DNA of 64,000 nucleotides from G965279335 sp965279285. Its GTDB lineage: Bacteria > Pseudomonadota > Gammaproteobacteria > DSM-16500. The stretch's first letter is position 1. The number at the start of each line of letters is the position of its first letter. The DNA is taken from positions 633,421-697,420 of the forward strand of contig OZ257147.1 of assembly GCA_965279285.1 (NCBI GenBank), written 5' to 3'. The notes beneath the pieces are model-generated. The model made no database searches. It was not told where the DNA came from and saw only the letters and a list, made by a program, of their open reading frames with translations. The translations under genes were made by a program, and so were the position numbers. This document shows, piece by piece, positions 8,226 through 18,200 of the stretch.

Positions 8226-8480
8226 CATTTTCTGCAAAAAAATTCAGCTTCAAGCATTATTCCAGAGACAGCCACCGCAGCTACTATTGCTGCAGCCGCA
8301 GCTACAAATGTAAGTATTGCAAAACCTGCCGCCACCACTTCTTTTCCATTTTTATTCAAGCCAACAAACAGCAATACAATTCATAGCAATCATCTAGCCA
8401 CAACAGTTAAAAAAAGCCACAAAACTAACGATGTAACTATTTACATGAAAACACTAGCACAAAAAAGCATTGATATTTAG
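8226..8480 (+). pseudogene. Ala/Thr-rich coding remnant without a start
   Basis: The same frame as the transposase stop is open for 84 codons to a TAG at 8478. It has an alanine-rich stretch (ETATAATIAAAAATN) followed by a polar segment ending in TLAQKSIDI. There is no start codon with a ribosome site. The Ala/Thr-rich composition recalls the tails of the giant proteins later in the window, but I can show no real homology. It is most likely the 3' end of a gene beheaded by the insertion. After it, 8481-8558 has only a 23-codon frame (8489-8560) of unknown meaning. Confidence 0.35.
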
Positions 8481-8558
8481 AAAATTATTTATGACGCTTA
8501 GTAATGACTATGTAGATAAGCCAGTTGGAGGTCCGGCCCCGATTCGTGTAAAAAAGGG

Positions 8559-9464
8559 TTAAATCTCTGAATTGACCAAACCATGTCCATTTTCAATCTT
8601 GCATTTTATAGCTTTTATCGGCATTAGCTTGTCCAGTGATAGAATCTTCACTTCATATTCACCCGCAAAGTACGTACAGATCCGTATGTTTGTTACCGGC
8701 GTTTTAAATGTTACATAAGATGGCCCAAACTTATTTTTTGCTATTTCTTTATTGAGTGTGTAGCACTGCTGAATGGTAGTGAGGAATTTTCTCCGATCAT
8801 CATTAATAAGTTTGCTGGAAGAAAACATCTTTGAAAATAGATGACTAGAATCGAGCAGATGGGAAGTTTCCGTTCTATGTAAAGAACCATGTATTGTGTT
8901 AAAGCTTGTAACAGAATCCACCAGCGAATTTTTTAGTGTTTCCTGATAATGCTTTAATAACAGTTCCTCTTCTGGCATTTGATATACGTGGAACTTCTTT
9001 GACGAACCAATGCCTCTATATAATAAGACAAACCCCGATTCTATCAAGGGCTGTGATTGTACCGGAACTAAAAGATAAGAACCATGCTGAATAAAAAGAT
9101 AATACGGCTTTCGCTGATAAATAATACGCGAATCTATTTTAAATATAGCAATCGGAGCCTCAAAATTATTTAATCCGGCAGAAACATTTTGAATTACTAC
9201 TGGTGAAACGTTTCCATTACGTGATTTATCCCAAAAGTCTTGTAATAGTCTAAAGTTACGACAATGCTTTCCATTGTAATCACCAAACCAGTAGTGTTGC
9301 TTGAGATTGACACTACCACAAAAAATCTTTGGTACAATAAAATTGTAAAGAAAAAAATAATCTGTTTTCGGAGGGTAAAAAGGAGAATATGCAAGAGGCC
9401 CTTCAGCTGCGAGCCAGGGTACAATTTCATTCTGTATTGTTTCAGTCGCTGTAGAAAACTTCAA
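8559..9464 (-). CDS. Hypothetical protein, possible ADP-ribosyltransferase-like fold
   Basis: No firm family. The 301-residue protein has three spaced features in the order seen in ADP-ribosyltransferases of the R-S-E type: R150 in FVLLYRGIG; Y250-V-T-F-K-T255, where an S-T-S-like strand belongs; and E269-Y-E271 in FAGEYEVKIL, an E-x-E motif followed by a hydrophobic strand. The middle strand lacks the canonical S-T-S, so this is a suggestion only. It has no signal peptide or membrane span. The start is TTG at 9464, overlapping the stop of the upstream gene by 4 bases, with AAAGGTAGC upstream. It is the last gene of a three-gene minus-strand operon (10620 to 8559); tight coupling suggests the three act together. 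Confidence 0.65.
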   Translation of the reverse strand: MKFSTATETIQNEIVPWLAAEGPLAYSPFYPPKTDYFFLYNFIVPKIFCGSVNLKQHYWFGDYNGKHCRNFRLLQDFWDKSRNGNVSPVVIQNVSAGLNNFEAPIAIFKIDSRIIYQRKPYYLFIQHGSYLLVPVQSQPLIESGFVLLYRGIGSSKKFHVYQMPEEELLLKHYQETLKNSLVDSVTSFNTIHGSLHRTETSHLLDSSHLFSKMFSSSKLINDDRRKFLTTIQQCYTLNKEIAKNKFGPSYVTFKTPVTNIRICTYFAGEYEVKILSLDKLMPIKAIKCKIENGHGLVNSEI

Positions 9465-9937
9465 GCAATGCTACCTTTGATTTTTGATATTTCTCGTTTT
9501 TTATCTGGCTTAATAAGTACATAGTGCGTACAGTATGCATTTTCAATATTCGGCTGACCTGTTTTACTAAACCGAAGTTTATGGCTTTTATGTTTGTACC
9601 CAGTAAAACTAGCTTTTAATTTTGAATGAATCGCCCACGATTTAAATTCTTTCATTGTTCTCGAAATTTTGCTCACATTCGCTGTTATAACTTGCTCAAG
9701 ATAAGGTATTTTCCCGCTCTTCCAGTCAACAACCTTATCTAATGTCAGCCAACCAATTCCAAGAAATAAATCAATTACACTCACATAACCTTTTTTAGAT
9801 ACGACATCTCCAGCTACAGACGCTACACGTTGAAATTTTTTTTTCTCACTACATTTTTGTATTTGTATTTGATCCATTCTTTCACTCATATTATAAATCA
9901 AACATGATGTTGATATTTGACCCTCATCCTGCTCCAA
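9461..9937 (-). CDS. Conserved hypothetical basic protein (middle gene of operon)
   Basis: This product of up to 158 residues is lysine- and arginine-rich. Its core (SVAGDVVSKKGYVSVIDLF, then GIGWLTLDKVVDWKSGKIPYL, then NVSKISRTMKEFKSWA and RFSKTGQPNIENAYCTHYV) has the look of a conserved family I have met as an uncharacterised protein, but I cannot name it. The longest frame starts with TTG at 9937, 20 bases after the previous gene. An ATG at 9889 is a plausible alternative; neither has a strong ribosome site. The stop overlaps the next gene by 4 bases, indicating translational coupling. The positive charge would suit nucleic-acid binding, which is inference. Confidence 0.65.
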   Translation of the reverse strand: MEQDEGQISTSCLIYNMSERMDQIQIQKCSEKKKFQRVASVAGDVVSKKGYVSVIDLFLGIGWLTLDKVVDWKSGKIPYLEQVITANVSKISRTMKEFKSWAIHSKLKASFTGYKHKSHKLRFSKTGQPNIENAYCTHYVLIKPDKKREISKIKGSIA

Positions 9938-9957
9938 AAGGGATAAATCTTATAATT

Positions 9958-10620
9958 TCAATTAACCCGATTAGTTCGGACTTTATTTTTGGCAATGTTT
10001 TCTTCTAAAGCTGCTTTCTGTTGTTTGTTTGCCGCACGCTTCGCTTTTTCATACGCTTTGTTACAAAATGATGAGTAACTATCTTGGCGAAGCACGGGTA
10101 ATACAGCTTTAGCGTATTCTTCTTCGTTTAGTATCGTTGCAGCCGATTTAAAGTATGCCCTGATACAAGGTTCTAATTGTATGGGTAACATCCATATACC
10201 TAGCTCATCGGCAAAAACCATCTCGTCATCCATTTTATCAATCAATTCAAATAAAATTCCAAAGCATTTAACAGCATTAAGATGATCGTCTTGTGTGGAT
10301 AACTGCGAACTTTCAGTTAAAAAATCTCCCAGATTCTCAAACCACATATCAGTCTCTTCTGGTATGTTCATAAAATTTTTTGAGTTAATATTGAAAGGAG
10401 CATAGTATACTCCTTGTAATGAATCTTCTTTAAATTTTTGAATTTTTTTTAGAATAGCCTTCCCATTCCCAGCCGATTTGTTTATGAATTGATCTTCTAT
10501 ATGCCCAAAAACATCCCTGATATTCTGTGTCTTCATGCAATGATAACAATCATCTAATAATTTGATCAGCACGTTTAATTTTTGTCTCTTAAGATACGAA
10601 AATAATTTATCTTTGTTCAT
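9958..10620 (-). CDS. Conserved hypothetical protein (first gene of operon)
   Basis: This 220-residue soluble protein is predicted helical. It has a recognisable block DEMVFADELGIWMLPIQLEPCIRAYFKSAA, then RQDSYSSFCNKAYEKAKRAANKQQKAALEENI. The end is a basic helix (KNKVRTNRVN). I believe this block belongs to an uncharacterised bacterial family but cannot assign a function. GAGAGAA precedes the ATG. It leads the minus-strand operon with the genes at 9461 and 8559, and is bounded upstream by an IS30-type element end at about 10652, so the operon may have lost or gained its promoter through that insertion. Confidence 0.65.
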   Translation of the reverse strand: MNKDKLFSYLKRQKLNVLIKLLDDCYHCMKTQNIRDVFGHIEDQFINKSAGNGKAILKKIQKFKEDSLQGVYYAPFNINSKNFMNIPEETDMWFENLGDFLTESSQLSTQDDHLNAVKCFGILFELIDKMDDEMVFADELGIWMLPIQLEPCIRAYFKSAATILNEEEYAKAVLPVLRQDSYSSFCNKAYEKAKRAANKQQKAALEENIAKNKVRTNRVN

Positions 10621-10651
10621 TGAAAATTTCTCTCTTTAGTGTTTGTTACGT

Positions 10652-11352
10652 GCGCGGATTCAAATACTAAGTGCAACACCCCGTCTTTCACATGATTTAC
10701 TAAATACTTCAAATGGTGTTCTGTAACCTAAACATTTACGTGGTCGATTATTTAATTTCTTTGCGACATTTTGTAATTCTTTATCAGGAATACTATCAAA
10801 AGGAATTCCTTTTGGAAAGTATTGTCTAACAAGTCCATTAGTATTTTCATTAAGTCCGCGCTCCCAAGAATGATATGGCTTTGCAAAAAATATATTCGTA
10901 TCAAGCATAGTTGACATTATTTCATGCTGCGAAAATTCTTTTCCGTTATCTAACGTTACAGTAAAAATTAGAGCAGCAATAGGCAGCATTTGATTAGTAA
11001 TGCTATTGATAACAGCCGTAGTCGTTTTATTTTTAGCTTTGGTTAAACATGTATAACGACTTTTCCGTTCTACCATTGATGTAATAACTGCGCCGCCAAC
11101 AGGTGATCCTATTATGGTATCACCTTCCCAATCACCAATGCGTGTACGGCTTTCAACAATCACTGGTCGTTGATCTATGTCTACTCGATTTGGAATGGCT
11201 CCACGCGTTGATTTGGCCGATCCATATCTCTTTTTTCGCTTCTTCTTACAACGTAGGTGAGTGTATAATGTGCCACCATCATTTTTATCTTCTAAAATTC
11301 GCTGGTAGATTGTTTCATGACTAATACTTTCCAAGCCTTTAAGCCGAAGGGT
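10652..11352 (-). mobile_element. IS30-family transposase, N-terminally truncated
   Basis: The reading frame encodes the DDE core of IS30 transposases: GDWEGDTIIG with the first Asp, VTLDNGKEFSQH with the second, and SWERGLNENTNGLVRQYFPKG with the catalytic Glu. The end is the typical NNRPRKCLGYRTPFEVF. The last codons and flank (10652-10678, GCGGATTCAAATACTAAGTGCAA) look like an IS30 terminal repeat. Homology begins only at RLKGLESISHETIYQ, so the helix-turn-helix half and the other end are missing. The open frame continues backwards to 11412 only as antisense of the neighbouring antitoxin gene. The element is therefore dead, fused at about 11343-11352 to a second truncated gene. Confidence 0.85.
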
Positions 11353-11354
11353 TA

Positions 11355-11561
11355 GTGACGTTACAGACTTCACCTGATGTTGGCAAACTACGCAAAAAAT
11401 TAAAACTGTCACAGCGCGAATTTTCCATTGTCTATCACATTAATATTGAGACTTTGGGCGAATGGGAGCAACATCAACGTAATCCTGATAGCATTAGTCG
11501 CGCCTATCTAAAATGCATTCAAAAGAATCCGGCATTAATCCAAGAATTAGTAAATAAATAA
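11355..11561 (+). pseudogene. Xre-family antitoxin-like regulator, 5'-truncated
   Basis: The 68-residue frame is the C-terminal part of a helix-turn-helix antitoxin of the HigA/NadS type: DVGKLRKKLKLSQREFSIVYHINIETLGEWEQ is the DNA-binding domain and PDSISRAYLKCIQKNPALIQ the usual tail. Relatives have about 30 more residues in front. The GTG at 11355 has no ribosome site, and the sequence just upstream belongs to the truncated IS30 element, so the natural start was lost in the same event. No cognate toxin gene is adjacent. Confidence 0.65.
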
Positions 11562-12169
11562 AATATTAGACATTATTTAATCGTTATCGTAAAGCGAGTA
11601 CATAAATTGAATTCTAATAAACGAGAACAGTGCTATTTTTACAGTACCAAACACCCATTCTAAAACTTGCAAAATAAATAAACTTGTTATAAGTTAATCG
11701 CACATCTGTAGTAAATCAATACTTGGCGAGATTCAAAATTCCTAAGTAAGGGGCTAACCCTGATAGTTGCACGGAAGTTGTTAATAGTTTGCAACCTTGG
11801 AGTATTGAATAACACAAGAGTAACCGTGTTAGTCATCTTGCTAAAAATCAATGTTGTTTTGGTTTTTAGTTTTCATTCACTGCGATGTTTGCGCTGGTTA
11901 GGTTCAGCAATTTTTTCCCATCCAGTAGCGGCGCTACCATGATGCTTAAGCGGTAATAATGTTTCAAAAAGTAGTTGGCCATACTTTTAAGCATTAACAA
12001 GTGCCAGTCTAGGTTTATATAAGATTTGCATGTATATAATGCCAACTTAATCAATCTCAATATTTACTTTAGTTTTAATATAAAAGGAATTTAGTTATGC
12101 TCAGCACAATCACACCTTTTTTTGTCCCTGTTTCCAATACTATTGTTCCAATGGCAGAGCAGCACACGA
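11562..12169. other. Intergenic region with no convincing gene
   Basis: I see no supported gene here. A TATAAT box at 12035-12040 is a possible promoter -10, without a clear -35. A 31-codon frame at 12097-12192 has an AAGGAATT ribosome site resembling the leaders of the giant genes downstream. Its body does not match them, so it may be a deletion scar. Confidence 0.4.
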
Positions 12170-12238
12170 CCAGTGTCTGCTGTTGCAGATAATGACGAGG
12201 AAGAATTACAAAGAGTGATTCAGTTATTTTTTGATTAG
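12170..12238 (+). pseudogene. 3' tail of a lost giant-gene paralogue, with decayed ubiquitin-interacting motif
   Basis: This frame reads PVSAVADNDEEELQRVIQLF then FD and a stop. It lines up with the C-termini of the giant proteins ending at 25914 (DDDEEELKKAIRLSLG) and 48253 (DDDEDELEKAKQLSLG). The acidic run and E-E-L are intact, but the key Ala is Val and the key Ser is Phe. It is followed by a leader with TTTAATTTAG, as follows the other tails of this class. It is the scar of a deleted array member. Confidence 0.65.
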
Positions 12239-12285
12239 CCTCGAGTGTTAGTAGAACCTTATCTTTAATTTAGTAGGAAATGAAA

Positions 12286-15200
12286 ATGTTTTTTTCATCA
12301 CCAAAAAAAGAAGTACCGATTTCATCTGTTCTGAAAATTAAATCTCCAGAGTATCTTCGTCTCTACGAACAACTGAAAACAGCCACTGAACTGCAGCACG
12401 ATGTTCCGCTCAATATAGTCATAAATTACTTAGGCCCAGATTTAGGTTTAATCGATCGACTACAAACAGCAGCAGAAAATACTTTGCGGTTGGCTGAAAG
12501 CCAGATGGGAAATCACCAAGCCTACGAACATGTTTTGCAAACAGCTTTTTATTATCAAGCTGCATGGACGTTAGCAAAACGTTATCAATTGGAATATTGC
12601 TATCCCATTATTATTGAGCAATTAAAAACTATTGAGCGAGAATTTCCCCGGTTGGTTTTTGAAGCAGCTTCTTTGCGCGATGAAAAACAAATCGTTGTTC
12701 AGGACTTTCAACTGTATTATCAAAATAATAATCCATACAAAAAAGAACTATCAGTAATTCGTGAATTTGCCAAAAAGCAATTAAAAACTTACCAAAAACA
12801 ATCTGTTGCTTCAGATTCTAAAGCGATGACGATTGCCGCTGCTCAAAAACCATTGACTATGCAAGCAATTTATCGCGACATCAGCCAAAGAATTAGAACA
12901 TTATTTATTGCAATTATTTCAGAAGGTATCGCGCAATATCAAAAACTCACCGGTGTTTATCCGCCATGTGCTTATAGTTTTATTGCTTTAGGTTCTTTGG
13001 CGCGCGAAGAGATCACGCCCTATTCGGATTTAGAGTTTGGTGTTTTAATCGAAGATAAATTAGATAATAGTATTAATAATAAAAACAAAGTTTATTTCCG
13101 TAATCTTTGTCGCTTAATCAATTTTAAATTATTAGCATTAGCTGAAACACCAGCAAATTTTATCAGCAAAGAGTTTGGAGAGAAGGTTGGTGATTTATTA
13201 GGAGCGGAAAAATATGCTCTTATCCCGAAAGGGTTTTGTTTTGATGCTTTTGTAGCGGGGGGATATAAAAATCCTTTAGGTAAACGTGATGAGCAAGGTG
13301 AATTAATTTTTGAATTGATTGGCACGCCAAGTGAATTAGCCGATTATCAAGATGAAAAACATTATGCTGAAAAAGGAAAGTTGGTCAGTGAACCGCTGTT
13401 GCCAGGTTCCCTAACACAAGCACGTTTAATTGTTAGCAGTCAAGCAAATGAACAACTATTAAAACAATATCACCAAAAAGTAGCTGCTTATCTCAATCAA
13501 CCCGCTAAACAATTATGGAGAAAAACGCTTGATTCATCGCTGAATTTAACGCTCTATCAATCGCGTGCGTTGGAATTATTAGTCGCAGACATTGGCCGTT
13601 TTCGTCCGAAATTAGGTAAGCAAGAAGAAGGTGGTCGTTCATTTGCTGCTAAACATGATTTATATCGTTTACCGAATATGATGTTTGATCAGCTGGCCTT
13701 ATATTTTAATTTAACCCAAACTAATTTATGGGAGCAGTTAAAGACGCTAGCTCATAGCACAACAGCAGCGCATCCGGTTTTATTTAATCCGGCGGCTGCT
13801 GAAAATTTAGCACGTGCCATTGATCAAGCAACAGAATACCGTCTAGCAACGTATTTAGCTTTAGAAGAACAAGCCGAGAGTGTTGAGCTGACGGACGATT
13901 CAGAAAAAGCCATGACGAGCAAAATAAATATTAATACAAATAATATCATACAAAAAGTTTTCTATTTGCCGAAAGAATCTGTGTTTGATCTCTATCGCAC
14001 CTTAATTCCTTTCTGGCATGCGATGCGTGGATTTAGTGATAGCAAAGGGCAGAACATTCATATTTTTAAAGATGTTTTATTTAATGATTTTTATTCTAAA
14101 GCTCTTTGGGTTGAAGCAAATATGCAATTATTGCTGCAAGGCCATCCGCAAGCACTATCATTATTACAGCCAGAGCTTAAAAAAATATTGGTGTCGCCAT
14201 CTGTGACGATTAATGGTGACGAAAAGAATTTGGTGGGCACGCTTCGCTTTGCCCACCCTACAAATACTATGCGTGATTCAGAAGTAGAGCAAGCCCTCAT
14301 ATTCTACACGGCAGGGCAAGCATATTTAGAAAGTAATTCTGCGCTAGAAGAAGCAAAAGATTGTTTAACACGCGCGCTTGCTATTTTCCAAGCTGATAAC
14401 AACAAAGTCTGCAGTGCTGAAATAATGAACTGTTATTTGGGAATTGCTTGGATCAATTGGCTACAACAAAATTTAGAATCTGCAAAGTCACATCATGCTA
14501 AAGGTCTACAATTAGTCCAAACCCAATTCGGTGAACGTCATCCTTATTACGCTGAATGTAAATATCTTGCTTCTTATCTACAACAAAAGCCAGGGCAAAT
14601 ATCTAATTTAAAACTACCGGAACGGATTGGTAATTGGCATATTCCACCAGACAATAAACATTTTATCGGACGTACTGAAACTCTCAAAAAATTAGCCGCG
14701 CATTTTAAACCAGCACAAGCGGGTATGAAGATATGTTTTTTAAGCACGATTTCGGGTTTAGGCGGTATTGGTAAAACGCAAATTGCATTGAAGTTTCTCC
14801 ATCATTCAGGTCATGATTATGCCTTGCGCTTATGGTTTCGTGCCGAACAAGAACATACACTGTTACAAGATTATATTGAGTTGGCAGAACGTTTTCGCTT
14901 AATGGCGATGGGTGAAAGACTATCCAAAGAGGAAGTGATTGAACGCGTAAAAAAATATTTAGAGAATAATCCTGATTGGTTAGCCGTGTACGATAACGCT
15001 ACGAATTATGCATCGATCAAACAATTTCTTCCAACACGCGGTGGGCATGTGGTGATTACCACAAGATATTCTAAAGAAACGTTAAACAACGAATTAAAAA
15101 ATGAAAAAGCCATTGATACTGTAACATTAGAAATAGACAAGTTCACACCAGAAGAAGCGTTACAATATTTAAAAGAAATGATAAGGCGTAGTGGAGTTGA

Positions 15201-18200
15201 AGAAGAACAAGCAATGCATGCATTGGCCAAAGAACTTGATTACTTACCATTAGCATTGGCACAAGCAGCGGCTTATATTAAACGCCGTGGTATCACGACT
15301 AAAGATTATCGCGAGCGTTATAAGACCAGCCAGCAATATTTACTAAAAGATAAATTACTGCCCAAGGATAGTCACAGCCTTCCTGTTGCGACAACATGGG
15401 AGACTACGTTACGAGCTATTCAAGAAGAAGAACAAAATGCAGGAGAGCCGCCATTGGCACTTGCAGTATTGCAAGCCATGAGTTATTTGTATGCGGATCA
15501 AATCCCGAAAAATATATTAGCACAATGGTTAAAGGTTACGCGCTTAGTTCCTAAACAAGAGATAGAAAACCAATTAAATAAAGTGTTAGATCGTTTGGCT
15601 GAGTACTCGATGATTCACAAAGATGATTCAAAAAATGAAATTGAAAGTACCGTTAGTATCCATCGCTTAGTACAAGAGGTTATAAGAAGTAAAGGTTTGC
15701 AGCAACAAGTATCAAAAAATTTAAAGTTAAAATCCGATGAGAAAACAGCAGAGACAAAAATAAATCCTGATGCTAAATCAGCAGTTATGAGTGAGGAAGA
15801 AAAGAAAAAAAATCAAGAAAAAGAAATTGCTTTAGATCAGGCTTTTCATCTGAAACAACAAAGTAAACGTATTTATCAGCAGAGAGAACAAAAAATACCA
15901 AGCAAGCCAATTGATTTTAAAACAGCTGAAGATGCCTTACGAAAATCGATCGCTATTTACCAACCATACAAAGACAGTTATGCAGGGGAATTATGCGATG
16001 CATTCTTAGATTTGGCTTTATTATTACACGCACAAGGTACAAACCAGAGTAAACAAGCAGCACAGAAATGTTTAGCCGATGCAAAACAATCTTTAGTCAA
16101 ATCTTATGGTAAAGCGGATGCCAAACAAAGCCGCTGTAAAGCTGTCGAATGGTATCTTGATGCTAAACGTGATAACAGTATTTTTGCAGTAAAAACCTAT
16201 GCCAGTTTTGATACCTGGCAGTTACCTGCTAACAATGATGAATTCTTTGTCGGCCGTGAATCGCTGATCGAAAAGCTCAACCAACATTGCAAACCTGATC
16301 AAGCTTATCAGATGTTAGTGCTTAGTGCGGTTTCTGGTTTGGGTGGCGTTGGTAAAACGCAACTAGCAATTCATTACCTCTATCATACCAAACATAAATA
16401 TAATTTGCGCGCGTGGTTCCGTGCAGAAAATGCTAGCCTATTACTTTCTGATTATCGCAGCTTTGCCAAAGAGTTTGATTTAATTCCAGTTGACGAGAAA
16501 ACACCAAGAGAAGAAATTATTGGATCAGTCAAACGTTATTTAGAACGACATCCAGATTGGTTGGCTGTGTATGATAATGCGGGATCGCGTGATGAGATAA
16601 GAGAGTTTCTACCGACCAAAGGCGGACATTTGATCGTCACTACGCGTCGTCAGGAATATGATGATGTAGGAATTAAAGTGGCAGTAGATGTGTTTACTGA
16701 ACAAGAAGCGGTTGTTTATCTTAAAAAACTAACGGGTATAACTAATCAAGAAAAAGAAATGGCAGAACTTGCCAAAACTTTAGGTTGCTTACCTTTAGCC
16801 ATTGGCCAAGCGGGTGTTTACATTAAAAAACAAAATATTACTATTCAACAATATTTAAATGATTTTAAACAAAATGTTGTCAAGTTATTAGAAGCACAAC
16901 AATTAACATTAGATGATAGAAGTGAAGCTGTCGCAACGACATGGAATATCAGTTTAAAAGCGATTGAACAAGATGAAGAAGAAAATAACAAGCCACATTT
17001 GAGTCTGCCGGTATTACAAGCTATGGCGCATTTGCATGCCGAAGATATTCCAAGAAATTTTTTGGAAAAATGGTTACAGGAACAAAAGTTAGTTGCTGAT
17101 CCAAAACTAGCGAAGTTAGCACTTGATCAAGTGATTGAATATTTATCGAATTACTCATTAATACATGTAGACGTTGAACGAAAAACAATCAGTGTTCATC
17201 GCTTGCTTCAAGAGGTTATTAGGCAGAGCAAGTTATTGTTAATTGACCGAAATAATAGTTTTATAGAAATATCACAAAAAAGTATGTTAGTAAGAAATAT
17301 GGATCAAATTTCAGGATTTTTAAATAGTTTAGTTATAAGTACTAATTTAGAGTTTAGCCAAGAAACAAATGAAGTTTTACAAGATGAAAAACATAAACAT
17401 AATTTATTAATACACATGCAGGCATTGCATGAACATATTCAGCAAGTTGAAATGAATATTTCACCACCTCAACTAAATAAGTCTTTAGGGGAGTCATCTG
17501 CTGAATTAATGTTAAATATAGGGTGTGTGTTAGCTGAACAAAAAGCGATGCCTTCTGATGCGGTTAAATACTTTAAAGAATGTTTGAAAAAACAAAAAAT
17601 ATATTATGGAAAAGATCATTGGCAGATATCAAAAACATTAGTTAATCTTGCTAATGTATATGATGATTTAGGTGATTCAATTAAAGCAAAGAAATTACTT
17701 GATGAAGCTTTACAAAATCAAAATTTTTATTTTGAAGAAAGCAGTATCAATTTGGCGCCTACTTTAAATAATATCGGTCTTTTTTATCTGCATAATCAGG
17801 GTGATATAGAAGAAGCTAAAAAGTATTTAGAGCGTTCATTGGAAATTCAGGATGAATATTATAAAGAAAAAGCCAATGATCACCATGTAGTAGATACTCT
17901 AGTAAATTTAAGTGAGTTATACTGGATTATTGGCGATGAGTCAAAAGCAAAAAAGTTTATAGATCGTGCAATAATGTTAGAAGAGTTACATTACGGGAAA
18001 GATCACTGGCGGGTAGCTATTACATTAATTAATATCGGTAATTTACACTTTCAGTCAGGCAATGAATTAAAGGCAAAAGAGTTATTTGAGCGCGCACTTA
18101 AAATTCAAAAACTACATTATGGAAAAGATAGCTGGATGCTGGCTACGGCCTTGACTAATTTGGCAGGTGTTTATATTCACTTTGGGGAAACTTCTAAGGC

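Noticed and set aside
10660..11412. Full-length IS30 transposase of 250 residues
   Set aside because: The first ~20 residues are antisense of the antitoxin fragment; homology begins at about 11350.
11866..12060. Minus-strand frame of 64 codons in the spacer before the array
   Set aside because: No family, no ribosome site and odd composition; probably chance.
13092..13325. A 77-codon antisense frame (MPINSKINSPC...) conserved in five giant genes (also 26686, 33095, 42286, 62167)
   Set aside because: It mirrors the highly conserved nucleotidyltransferase coding strand. Conservation is explained by the sense protein, and no leader or ribosome site is present.
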